Shown one piece after another: positions 16,478-29,669 of a stretch of 32,658 bases of DNA (positions are counted from its first letter, which is position 1; each line of letters starts with the position of its first letter). This DNA is from Geobacteraceae bacterium (lineage in GTDB: Bacteria; Desulfobacterota; Desulfuromonadia; Geobacterales; Pseudopelobacteraceae). The translations under genes were made by a program, and so were the position numbers. The notes below the pieces were generated by a model, which had not been told where the DNA came from, did not search any database, and worked only from the letters and a program-made list of their open reading frames with translations. The stretch is from positions 1-32,658 of the forward strand of contig JAJTBI010000024.1 of NCBI GenBank assembly GCA_021286935.1, read 5' to 3'.

Positions 16478-17142
16478 TCTGGCGTTGATATCCGAACAAG
16501 GGAGGCATTTGCGCTGGCCTTGCCTTCGCGTACTGCCAGTTCTATCCGGTTTTTGGGCATTTTCATTTCAAGCAGCAGATTGCGCACCGCCATGGCCCGG
16601 TAGAATCCCATCCGCTTGGCCTCTGAAAAACCTTTTGGCACATCAACCTGCAAGCGCGCTTTGCCGCGTGCAACAATAGGCTTAAGGGCTTCACGTAACT
16701 GGCTTAGTTCTGTAGGGGTCAGGGTAACCGCTTCATCTGTAAAACGAACAACCAGCTCAGCGTCAGAACTGAATGTTGTGTCCAGCCCCTTGGCCGGTTT
16801 TGGAAAGGCGGAGGTGGCCGGAATGACTTTGCCGTTTTGGGCCGTTTTTACCTGTTGCACCCGCAGTTCATGCTGCAGTGCGGCGATCTGTTTTTTAAGT
16901 TCATCGACATTGGGTTCAGGTTCAGCTTTCTTGTCTTTCTGAGCATCCGGTTTTGTTGCCGTCACCGGTGTCTTGCCAGCACCTCCGAGACTGGCACGAC
17001 CGAGTTCAAGGGCAAACATGAAGACTGCCACCGTCATGATCGTCAGCAGAAATAACAGGTTCAGTACGAGATTGGTTACGGCATCAACGTAGCCGGGCCA
17101 AAAGGTGTCAGAACCGTCACTATGATCCATGTCAGTTTGCAT
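16474..17142 (-). CDS. MotB/OmpA-like single-pass protein of the secretion locus
   Basis: 222 residues. One membrane helix (about 18-46) is preceded by FWPGYVDAVTN; the acidic residue at the membrane edge sits where MotB and TolR carry their proton-binding Asp. A periplasmic linker rich in Lys/Pro/Glu and a short coiled coil (VDELKKQIAALQHELRVQQ) follow. The C-terminal part (about 125-220) resembles an OmpA/MotB peptidoglycan-binding fold, with LRVQ-type spacing and RAMAVRNLLLEMKMPKNRIEL near 180-200. The usual DxxGxxxYN signature is not recognisable, so peptidoglycan binding is uncertain. It follows the tolC-like gene by 21 bp and overlaps hlyD by 4 bp. Partner of the MotA-like protein by inference. 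Confidence 0.82.
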   Translation of the reverse strand: MQTDMDHSDGSDTFWPGYVDAVTNLVLNLLFLLTIMTVAVFMFALELGRASLGGAGKTPVTATKPDAQKDKKAEPEPNVDELKKQIAALQHELRVQQVKTAQNGKVIPATSAFPKPAKGLDTTFSSDAELVVRFTDEAVTLTPTELSQLREALKPIVARGKARLQVDVPKGFSEAKRMGFYRAMAVRNLLLEMKMPKNRIELAVREGKASANASLVRISTPE

Positions 17143-17163
17143 AGGGGGAGCCTGCCTTCAGTC

Positions 17164-19038
17164 TCATTTTTGTGTGCTGCTGTTACTGGTATCCACCGGT
17201 ACTGATGATTGCGGAACCGGGGAGGATACGGTGTGAGTTACAGCGGGTTGGGACGTTGCTGCTGCTTCGGTCTCTTCTGATGGTATGCCTTTTACTAGTC
17301 GTACCACCTGGGCAACGGTGTTCATTTCAAGGATATGCAGGTTTACCAGGCGTACCCGTACCTGGTAATGGCGGTCATACACATCCAGAAGATCCAGCAG
17401 TGACTGATTGCCTGAAAGCATCCGCTTTGACATGGCCTCAGCAGCTGTCGATATAGACTTTAGCTCACTATAGCCCGAGTTGATCCGCTCACGTGTGGTT
17501 GCGAGGGTGGCATAACTGGCTGACAGGCCTTGTACGATCCTGCGACGTTGATCGTCAAGGCGGTATTTTAATTCGGTGTAGCGGGCGGAACGCTCATTAT
17601 GATAGCGGTAGTCACCACCACCGCTGAACAGGTTCCAGTTCAACACAAACATTATCCGTTGATCACGCTGGCCGGTATTGCTGCGGTCACCTCCGGCATG
17701 GAGAGAATAGTTATCCGTATACTCAAGATCAAAACGGGGCAGAAACCGGCTTTTTGCCGTTGTTTTGTCGATCCTGGCAGCCTGCATTTCAGCCGTTAGT
17801 GAGGTGATTTCTGGGTTGTTGACCATGGCCAGGGTTACCGCTTTGTCAAGGCTTTCCGGCATCTTGCTGGCACCTACATCTCCTGCTTCAGGCAGACGGA
17901 CCATGCGCGGTACCACGTTGGTCAGGCGGACAAATTCAATCCCGGCAGCAGCATGGGCAGACTCAAATTCAAGTCGTGACGATATGGCAGCCTGGCTGCG
18001 TGCCCGCACCCGTGCCATATCAGAGACACTGGCTGCTCCGGCCTTCGTACGCTTTTCAATATAGGTCTGCAGCTCCAGCAGTTGTGCTTCAAAGTCACGT
18101 GTCAGATCTGCCTGGAGGCGGCTTGAAACCAGGCTCAGATAAGAGTTTGTTGTCGCCAGATAAGCGTCAGCATCTGTTGCACGCTGTCCTTCACTTTTTG
18201 CATTCTCCACAACCCTTCTGCGCCGCCAGTCGTAATACGAAGGCAGGTCAAAAAGTGGCTGGCGAACCGTAAACGCCACATCCTTCCGGTTGTGTGACTC
18301 GGATGAAATCGGTTTTCCATCAGATCCGAGGGCAACAGAGGGGGTGGATGTCTCACTGCCGGTGCTGGCCCGTACGGAGACAGATGGTAACATGAGAGCA
18401 AGTGCCTGGCCGGTTTGAGCCTTGGCCTGCTCGGTTCGGGCACCTGCAGCCAGAGCTTCACGGCTGAAGCTGCGACCGGCCCTGACAGATTCTGAAAGGT
18501 TGGTTTCGCTGATTGTGCCAGCAGGTTCGTTTGATAGCAGCGGGTTGCTTGCCAGTAGCTTGACAAATTCTCCACCCGTATCAACTGCAACCGGTATTTC
18601 AAATTTGCCAACCAGTCCCACCAGGCTATGTTCTTCGGGTACGATAAATTTGGTTTGGCCCGTTGGAATAGCTGGTTCTGGAACCGTATTCTGTTGTGGT
18701 AGAAGAGAGGCCACTGGTTGCTGTTCAGCAGCAGGTATGGTTGTTGTTACGTTCGTGCGGCCCTGCTGTTGTGAAGGGGGAAGGATAGAGTTAAGTGCTT
18801 CCAGTGCGGCCGTTGCCGCTTTGGCTGCTGCGTTTGCTGCATTTGCTGCTGCAGTTGCTGCATCTGCCGCTGCTGCCGCTGCTACAGCCGCGTTTGACAG
18901 GACTCCTGATGGTTTTTGTGGAGGCGTTGCCGGTTTTGGAAAAGGTTGTTTTTCGATTCCGACGGCAACCGATGTCAACGTCAGCTGCCATGCAATCAGT
19001 AGAGCGCAGCAAATAGCCAGCTTAAGTCTATAAATCAC
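17164..19038 (-). CDS. TolC-family outer-membrane factor with Ala/Pro-rich N-terminal extension
   Basis: 624 residues from a GTG at 19038 (giving MIYRLKLAICC), with GGGGA upstream. The signal peptide ends near residue 27. Residues about 28-190 form an unusual extension: a run of Ala with Asn/Lys/Asp at about 48-80, then a Pro/Gln-rich stretch. The outer-membrane efflux domain spans about 190-590 with two homologous halves (SREALAAGARTEQAKAQTG..., then DKAVTLAMVNNPEITSLTAE... and LNWNLFSGGG), as in LapE/AggA-type TolC proteins. A Ser/Thr/Val tail closes it. An open frame continues to a GTG at 19095, but that lies upstream of the perfect -10 box, so it was rejected. First gene of the secretion operon; provides the outer-membrane exit duct. 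Confidence 0.9.
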   Translation of the reverse strand: MIYRLKLAICCALLIAWQLTLTSVAVGIEKQPFPKPATPPQKPSGVLSNAAVAAAAAADAATAAANAANAAAKAATAALEALNSILPPSQQQGRTNVTTTIPAAEQQPVASLLPQQNTVPEPAIPTGQTKFIVPEEHSLVGLVGKFEIPVAVDTGGEFVKLLASNPLLSNEPAGTISETNLSESVRAGRSFSREALAAGARTEQAKAQTGQALALMLPSVSVRASTGSETSTPSVALGSDGKPISSESHNRKDVAFTVRQPLFDLPSYYDWRRRRVVENAKSEGQRATDADAYLATTNSYLSLVSSRLQADLTRDFEAQLLELQTYIEKRTKAGAASVSDMARVRARSQAAISSRLEFESAHAAAGIEFVRLTNVVPRMVRLPEAGDVGASKMPESLDKAVTLAMVNNPEITSLTAEMQAARIDKTTAKSRFLPRFDLEYTDNYSLHAGGDRSNTGQRDQRIMFVLNWNLFSGGGDYRYHNERSARYTELKYRLDDQRRRIVQGLSASYATLATTRERINSGYSELKSISTAAEAMSKRMLSGNQSLLDLLDVYDRHYQVRVRLVNLHILEMNTVAQVVRLVKGIPSEETEAAATSQPAVTHTVSSPVPQSSVPVDTSNSSTQK

Positions 19039-19077
19039 AAGTGGTTCCCCGTGCCAGATGCCGCCCGTTCCCGTTTT

Positions 19078-19083
19078 ATTATA
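19078..19083 (-). promoter_or_regulatory. -10 box of the secretion/adhesin operon promoter
   Basis: A perfect TATAAT on the minus strand, about 40 bp upstream of the tolC-like GTG. No recognisable -35 lies 16-18 bp upstream, which suggests activator dependence. The expected transcript start is about 19069-19072, giving a leader of roughly 33 nt. Confidence 0.6.
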
Positions 19084-19123
19084 TTCCTGGCGCACAGAAA
19101 GGGCTGATCGGCAAGATTTGATA

Positions 19124-19137
19124 TTGATTTAAATCGA
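19124..19137. promoter_or_regulatory. FNR/CRP-like binding site upstream of the secretion operon
   Basis: TTGAT-TTAA-ATCGA matches the FNR-type consensus TTGAT-N4-ATCAA at 9 of 10 positions. Its centre lies about 60 bp upstream of the predicted transcript start, the spacing used by class I activators of the CRP/FNR family. Which family member acts here is not known. Confidence 0.5.
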
Positions 19138-19237
19138 TTCTATCCGATCTCTTATGTCACATTAAGAGCCTTAATTCAATTGTTAACTGCTGGTCTTTAA
19201 ACCATGTTTTCGGGTTTTTGCGGTGGAAATGAGGGTA

Positions 19238-19279
19238 AAAACAAAACGGACAGAGAACGCTCTCTGTCCGTTTTGTTTT
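19238..19279 (-). terminator. Intrinsic terminator of groESL (structurally bidirectional)
   Basis: Perfect 19-bp arms (19238-19256 and 19261-19279) with a 4-nt loop; the inner part is GC-richer and the outer part is an A-tract/T-tract pair. On the minus strand it lies 24 nt after the groEL stop and ends in a U-rich run, so it should stop groESL transcription before the secretion operon. Confidence 0.92.
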
Positions 19280-19303
19280 CTACTGTTTTGGCAGGGGCTG
19301 GGC

Positions 19304-20953
<1,650 letters not shown>

Positions 20954-20986
20954 CTATTCCTCCATTTAAGTTTTTTAGAAAATATT

Positions 20987-21097
20987 TTAACGCAGAGGCG
21001 CGGAGACGCAAAGGTGCAGAGAAAAACAAAACAGACTCTAATAAAAAGAGTTTTATGACCTCTCTGTGTCTCTGCCCCTCATGCCTCTCTGCGTTAA
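20987..21097. repeat. Palindromic 8-mer repeat element in the groES-groEL spacer
   Basis: The ends are perfect 11-bp inverted repeats (TTAACGCAGAG and CTCTGCGTTAA). Inside the left end lie four degenerate tandem 8-mers: CGCAGAGG, CGCGGAGA, CGCAAAGG, TGCAGAGA. The right end holds four similar 8-mers in inverse orientation. An AT-rich centre has a small ACTCT/AGAGT hairpin. There is no coding capacity. I recall similar CGCAGAGRCGC repeats scattered between genes in Geobacter-type genomes, so this is probably a mobile or MITE-like element. Confidence 0.7.
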
Positions 21098-21109
21098 GGT
21101 TTTAATTAC

Positions 21110-24964
<3,855 letters not shown>

Positions 24965-24968
<4 letters not shown>

Positions 24969-25540
24969 TTTTGTAGCTTTTTCAGCAACCAGGCCATATT
25001 GCTGCCCAGGTCACGCATGGTCTTGATCCCTTCCTCATCGCCATCCACATCGCCGATATTTCTACCTACCCCGATGTTCCAGTAGCTTGAACTGACAATG
25101 ATCATCTGACCAATGGTGAAGAAGTGGTTAATGGTGTCAAAGACGTGGATTGCTCCGGCGCGACGTACTGAAACCACTGCCGCCCCCACTTTGCGCTTAT
25201 ACATATCGTCATTGGCCCGTGAAACCATCCCGCAGCGGTCAATCAGCGCCTTGGCCTCAGGCGTAATCGCGGCAAAATAGGTGGGAGAGCCGATGATGAT
25301 GGCATCGGCAGCATCCATCTTTTCAATGCATTCATTGGCGCAGTCGTCAGTCACGGCACAGCGTCTATCCTTGCTGGCGAAGCATTTGTAGCAGGCGATA
25401 CAGCCGTGGATCGGCCTGCCAGAAAGCTGCATCAGCTCGGTTTCGATCCCCTCTTTTGCCAGCTCTTCAAAGGCGTAGTTGATCAGTTTGGCAGTGTTGC
25501 CATCTTTGCGGGCAGAGCCGTTAAATGCGATGACCTTCAT
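24965..25540 (-). CDS. Isf-type iron-sulfur flavoprotein (NADPH-dependent FMN reductase fold)
   Basis: 191 residues. The flavodoxin-like fold opens with MKVIAFNGSARKDGNTAKLI, an FMN phosphate loop. A compact cysteine motif C47-x2-C50-x2-C53-x7-C61 matches the 4Fe-4S motif of archaeal and anaerobe Isf proteins; Cys67 follows nearby. IIIGSPTYFAAITPEAKALIDRCG is the second FMN loop. Such proteins carry electrons or reduce oxygen and peroxide in anaerobes; the substrate is unknown here. The strong ribosome site AGGAGGT lies about 8 nt before the ATG. The gene lies 12 bp after copA, so it is co-transcribed. Confidence 0.88.
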
Positions 25541-25552
25541 ACAGGAGACCTC

Positions 25553-27940
25553 CTAAAGTTTGTTCGCAATTCTCTTGAGTAAAAGTGAGTTCAGTACCAC
25601 CGAGACCGATGAAAAGGCCATGGCCAGACCGGCAAACTCAGCCTTAAGGAGGATGCCGTAACGAACAAACAGCCCCGCTGCCACCGGGATGCCGATCACG
25701 TTGTAAAACAGCGCCCAGAACAGGTTCTGTTTCACCTTGGCCAGGGTGGTCCGACCAACCTTGATGGCCCGCACTGCATCCAGCAGGTCATCCTTGATCA
25801 GCACGATATCGCCGGTTTCCTTGGCCACATCAGTGCCACCGCCAATGGCGATACCGACATCAGCGGCCGCCAGGGCCGGGGCATCATTGATGCCGTCGCC
25901 GGTCATCCCCACCACCAGTCCCTTCTGTTGCCATTCCTTAACCAGATCCTGCTTGCGGCCCGGCAGGACCTGAGCCTCAAAGCTATCCACACCGGCCTGG
26001 GCAGCAACCGTAGCGGCCACTGCGGCATGGTCGCCGGTAATCATCACGGTGCGGATACCCAGCTGCTTCAGCTCGGCAACAGCCTGGCAGGAGGTGGGCT
26101 TGATGGTGTCACTGAAGGCGGCAATGCCAACCAATACCTGACCTGCCGCAACATACAGCAATGAATTGCCTTCTGCTGCCAGCTGCTCTGCTTCCTCTTC
26201 AAGGTGGGCGGTCTTCACCTTTTCTGCATCCATCAGGCGCTGGTTGCCAACTGCCAGGCGGATTCCGTTATAGCTGCAGGTAACGCCATGTCCCTCTGCC
26301 TCGTGGAAATCACTGACCTCGCCGGGGACGTAGCCCCGCTCTTTTGCCGCAGCCACGGTAGCCTGGGCCAGTGGATGGCTGGAGGATGCCTCGGCAGCAG
26401 CAAGGCATTCCAGCAGCCGTTGTTCATCAACGCCCGCTGCGGTGACCAGGCTGCTCATGGTCAGTTTGCCACTGGTCAGGGTACCGGTCTTGTCCAGCAA
26501 CATTACCTGCAGCTTGGCAATGGTCTCAAGGGCAGATCCCTTTTTGACCAGAATACCGCGGGAAAGAGCAACGCCGCTACCGACCATGATGGCGGTGGGG
26601 GTGGCCAGTCCCATGGCGCAGGGACAGGCGATCACCACCACCGCTACCCCGAACTTGAAGGCCACCAGGAATGGGGCATGCAGCAGCCAGAACCAGCTGC
26701 CAAAGGTTGCCAGCGAGAGGGTGATGACAACCGGTACAAACCAGGCTGAGACCGCATCGGCAAAACGTTGGATCGGCGCCTTGTCCCCCTGGGCATCCTG
26801 CACCATCCTGACGATCTGAGCCAACAGGGTCTCTTCGCCAATCCTGGTCGCCTTAACGATCAGGCGACCGTTTTTGTTGATGGTTGCACCGGTGACTGTA
26901 TCACCCACCTGTTTGCCCACTGGCAGGGATTCACCGGTAACCATCGCCTCGTCCACGCTGGATGAGCCTTCCATTACTTCGCCATCCACCGGAATGGTTT
27001 CACCGGGACGGACCGCCACCAGATCACCCACCCGGATTACCGAGGCCGGCACCTCTTTTTCTCCTTCAGCAGTAACCAGTCTGGCCTTGTCAGCCTGAAG
27101 GTGCAGCAGTTTTTTTAATGCCTCACCAGCCTTGCCCCGTGCCCGTGCCTCCAGATACTTGCCCAAACGGATAAAGGTGATCAGCCAGGCCGAGGTTTCA
27201 AAGAATACTTCGTGACTGTCCCCCAGCAGGCCAAAGAAGGCCAGCAGTGAATAGCCCCAGGCAGCGCTGGTGCCCAGCGCCACCAGCACATCCATGTTGC
27301 TGCTTTTGCTCTTCAGGGCAGACCAGGCGCCACGGTAAAAGGCCAGACCGGCGCTGAACTGGATAATGGTAGCCAGAATCAGGTTCAGCCAACCCACACT
27401 TCGCAGGTGGTGCAGGGTCATGGTGGCCATGATCGGAATTGACAGAATCAACGAGAACAGGAACCAGTTGCGCTGACCAGCCAGTTCTCCAGCTTCCGCC
27501 TTTTCACCGGCTTCTGGCTCTGCCGGGGTATAGCCGGCATCAATCACAATCCTGAAGATGGCACCTTTATCCAGTTGGGCAGGGTCAAAACGGACAAAGC
27601 CGGTGGCAGCAACCAGATTGACCACGGCGGTGCTGATTCCCTCCTGCTCACGCAGGATCTTTTCAAGGCGGGCAACACAGTTGGCGCAATGCAGGCCGGT
27701 GATGGAAAAGGTCAGCTCTCCTGGTGGTTCCGGTTTGACCACGCCGTAGCCCAGCGATTGGACTTTCTCCATGATGTTGTCTGCACTGATAACGGTTTCA
27801 TCAAACGAGGTGGTCAGTTGGTCAATGGCAAAATTGACTGTGGCGGATTCCACCCCCGCCAGCGCACTGACTTCTCGTTCTACCCGTCCTGCACAGTTGA
27901 CACAGGACATACCGGTGATCTGCAAAGAAAGTGTGGTCAT
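25553..27940 (-). CDS. copA: Copper-translocating P-type ATPase (P1B-1)
   Basis: 795 residues. Two N-terminal heavy-metal-binding domains with CxxC motifs (GMSCVNC near 10-16, GLHCANC near 82-88). Eight membrane helices expected. Actuator loop has TGES (335-338). The ion site shows CPC (439-441), and further on YN (in [14 protein letters not shown]) and MxxSS (in [11 protein letters not shown]), the Cu+ pattern. Catalytic Asp483 in [12 protein letters not shown]-binding His522-Pro523 in SSHPLA, and the [12 protein letters not shown] hinge are intact. It exports Cu+ from cytosol to periplasm. The start overlaps the AI-2E permease stop by 4 bp. No CueR or CsoR regulator gene is in the window. 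Confidence 0.97.
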   Translation of the reverse strand: MTTLSLQITGMSCVNCAGRVEREVSALAGVESATVNFAIDQLTTSFDETVISADNIMEKVQSLGYGVVKPEPPGELTFSITGLHCANCVARLEKILREQEGISTAVVNLVAATGFVRFDPAQLDKGAIFRIVIDAGYTPAEPEAGEKAEAGELAGQRNWFLFSLILSIPIMATMTLHHLRSVGWLNLILATIIQFSAGLAFYRGAWSALKSKSSNMDVLVALGTSAAWGYSLLAFFGLLGDSHEVFFETSAWLITFIRLGKYLEARARGKAGEALKKLLHLQADKARLVTAEGEKEVPASVIRVGDLVAVRPGETIPVDGEVMEGSSSVDEAMVTGESLPVGKQVGDTVTGATINKNGRLIVKATRIGEETLLAQIVRMVQDAQGDKAPIQRFADAVSAWFVPVVITLSLATFGSWFWLLHAPFLVAFKFGVAVVVIACPCAMGLATPTAIMVGSGVALSRGILVKKGSALETIAKLQVMLLDKTGTLTSGKLTMSSLVTAAGVDEQRLLECLAAAEASSSHPLAQATVAAAKERGYVPGEVSDFHEAEGHGVTCSYNGIRLAVGNQRLMDAEKVKTAHLEEEAEQLAAEGNSLLYVAAGQVLVGIAAFSDTIKPTSCQAVAELKQLGIRTVMITGDHAAVAATVAAQAGVDSFEAQVLPGRKQDLVKEWQQKGLVVGMTGDGINDAPALAAADVGIAIGGGTDVAKETGDIVLIKDDLLDAVRAIKVGRTTLAKVKQNLFWALFYNVIGIPVAAGLFVRYGILLKAEFAGLAMAFSSVSVVLNSLLLKRIANKL

Positions 27941-29013
27941 GGCTCATTTTCGGGGTTGGCAAAATCACCTTTCAGCCAGTGTTGTGAAGCGATGATCAGG
28001 GCAGCAGTTATCGGTAGGGCCAGCAGGATGCCCCAAAACCCCATCAACTCACCAAAGGCCATTACCATAATAATGGTCAAGAGTGGATTAAGGTTCATCG
28101 ATTCCTTGAAGACCAGCGGCTTCACCAGATAGCCTTCAAGGAAGTAGATAATTGCAAAGGCAATTAAAACCTTGATGATAATGGTGCCGGAGCCAAAGGT
28201 CAGCCAGGCAAACAGCAGCGGCGGCAGCATGGCCAGAATCACCCCGACAAAGGGCAGGACACTGGCTGTGCCGGCAAAGATACCGCACAGGATCGGGTGG
28301 GGAATTTCCAGCCACATCAGGGTCGGGATGGTTGCCAGGGCCACCACGATGGAGACCATCACCTGGCCCCGGATATAGCCACCCACGCTGCTGTCAATCT
28401 CTCTGCCGATCTGCAGAATCAGTTCACGTCGGGATGCAGGCAGCCAGAGCGCAGTGGTTTCCATAATCTTCTGTTTGTAGTTCAGCATGAAAAAGACCAG
28501 GATTGGCGCCAGGATCAGGTTGAAAACATTAAAAAACATCTTGGTAGCAAAGCCGTAGGCCCAGATTCCGGCCTTTTCTGCCATGCTGTCGGCATTACCC
28601 AGGATATTGTCCAACAGCCAGGTGATCTCTTCGGTGCCGTAATGGGTGGGAAGCGAGCTTTGCCAGCCGAGCAGTTCAAGCTTGATCTTTTGCAGATGCT
28701 GGGGGAGTGAGTGCAAGAAACTATCCCAGCTGATGGTCAGCATCGGCAACAGGAATGCTATGCTGAAGACGGAAATGATCGCCAGGATTGCATAGAGCAG
28801 GGCAATGGCGTGAATGCGTTTGAACAGCCTGTTTTCAAGGCGGACCACCAGCGGGTCAAGCAGGTAGGCAATCACAAAAGAGAGCAGGAAGCAGGAAAGG
28901 GTGTGACTTAAGGCATGGCCGAGCCAGGCAACGGCAGCAACGGTCAGGATGCCTGCTATCAGTCTGACGTGGCTGACAGGGCGCTGGTTTTTAAACGTTT
29001 CCAGCGGTGACAT
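27937..29013 (-). CDS. AI-2E family (PerM/TqsA-like) membrane permease
   Basis: 358 residues from the ATG at 29013, chosen for its AAAGGAG ribosome site 8 nt upstream; an open frame to 29082 would run into a palindromic repeat. About eight hydrophobic segments, with the family arrangement: two near the start (about 20-50), a pair near 62-90, a large extracytoplasmic loop, then a second half including [16 protein letters not shown] and [32 protein letters not shown], the best-conserved AI-2E-transporter region. Transported substrate cannot be inferred; family members export AI-2, sodium/protons or are uncharacterised. Leads an operon with copA and isf. Confidence 0.92.
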   Translation of the reverse strand: MSPLETFKNQRPVSHVRLIAGILTVAAVAWLGHALSHTLSCFLLSFVIAYLLDPLVVRLENRLFKRIHAIALLYAILAIISVFSIAFLLPMLTISWDSFLHSLPQHLQKIKLELLGWQSSLPTHYGTEEITWLLDNILGNADSMAEKAGIWAYGFATKMFFNVFNLILAPILVFFMLNYKQKIMETTALWLPASRRELILQIGREIDSSVGGYIRGQVMVSIVVALATIPTLMWLEIPHPILCGIFAGTASVLPFVGVILAMLPPLLFAWLTFGSGTIIIKVLIAFAIIYFLEGYLVKPLVFKESMNLNPLLTIIMVMAFGELMGFWGILLALPITAALIIASQHWLKGDFANPENEP

Positions 29014-29027
29014 GTGATACTCCTTTA

Positions 29028-29153
29028 ATTCCAATTCTATTTCAAGGTTCCCTATCTTCGTTGGCTCGTCACGGCTCCTCAACGTACTGGGTGTACGCCC
29101 GCGTCACCGAATCCCTCGCCGCCTTGCTATCATCCTTGAACTGGAATCGGAAT
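29028..29153. repeat. MITE-like palindromic intergenic element
   Basis: Terminal arms of 19 bp (29028-29046 and 29135-29153) match as inverted repeats at 16 of 19 positions. The interior is GC-rich with a CGTAC-N5-GTACG hairpin in the middle and no coding frame. It fills nearly the whole interval between the UPF0158 gene and the AI-2E gene and ends just before the latter's ribosome site. I recall similar TCGTTGGCTCGTCACGGCTC-type repeats from Geobacter-like genomes. Confidence 0.6.
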
Positions 29154-29162
29154 AACAGCCTG

Positions 29163-29603
29163 TTAGTGGACTGCGCTCAAAGAGGTACTCATGGAAAAAA
29201 GCTCGTTTTCTTCCAGCCAGTGTTTAACGCGATCACTGACAAAGGTGTCACGCAGTTCTGCCAGTTGCCGTTCTTCGTCTGGAAAGAACGAAAGAATATC
29301 AGCCGCTTTGGCATAGGGCGGTTGTCCGGAAAGGGCGTGGTCAAGCAGGCTGCGTAATTCCTGATTTGCCTGTTTTGCTAGAAACCCGTTTATCAGCGTG
29401 CGTTCTGTCGCTACATCCAGGCTGGGAATTTCAAGAAAGCGTCCCTGCTGTTGCTCTAGTTCATCCCAGAAGCTGTCTTCACTGTCAGAGCGTACGGAAA
29501 AGATTTCACCGGTCATCCGATCAAAAAAATAAACCCGGTCTTGCTCCATATTTGAGAAGGCCCCTAAGAGGTCACTCCAGGCTATCGCTACACTATGTAT
29601 CAT
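29163..29603 (-). CDS. UPF0158 family protein
   Basis: 146 residues from the ATG at 29603 (MIHSVAIAW), with AGGAG 5-6 nt upstream. A longer open frame to 29921 overlaps the divergent hydrolase gene and is rejected. The core DRMTGEIFSVRSDSE..., a FLEIPS motif, an INGFLAKQANQELRSLLDHALSG segment and the end VSDRVKHWLEENEL match the UPF0158 pattern as I know it. Function of the family is unknown; no catalytic or membrane motifs are seen. Divergent from the LpxH-like gene across 66 bp. Confidence 0.75.
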   Translation of the reverse strand: MIHSVAIAWSDLLGAFSNMEQDRVYFFDRMTGEIFSVRSDSEDSFWDELEQQQGRFLEIPSLDVATERTLINGFLAKQANQELRSLLDHALSGQPPYAKAADILSFFPDEERQLAELRDTFVSDRVKHWLEENELFSMSTSLSAVH

Positions 29604-29631
29604 AAAAACTCCTGATATTTGATTCCTGATG

Positions 29632-29660
29632 TTGACAGTCAGCTCAGGCAACGGCACAAT
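29632..29660 (+). promoter_or_regulatory. Candidate promoter of the LpxH-like gene
   Basis: TTGACA (29632-29637) and CACAAT (29655-29660) are separated by 17 bp. The expected start at about 29667 is only about 3 nt before the ATG at 29670, which has no ribosome site, suggesting a leaderless mRNA. Confidence 0.4.
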
Positions 29661-29669
29661 CTGCTCACT

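Noticed and set aside
13699..17142. Zorya-type (ZorA/ZorB) phage defence system
   Set aside because: The MotA/MotB-like pair resembles ZorAB in outline, but no ZorC/ZorD helicase or ZorE nuclease is present and the genes are interleaved with type I secretion genes.
19039..19095. Longer tolC-like start at the GTG at 19095
   Set aside because: That codon lies upstream of the TATAAT box, would place residues before the signal peptide and has no ribosome site.
19039..19237. c-di-GMP (GEMM) riboswitch in the secretion operon leader
   Set aside because: The predicted leader is only about 33 nt and no GEMM core sequence is visible there or in the adhesin spacer.
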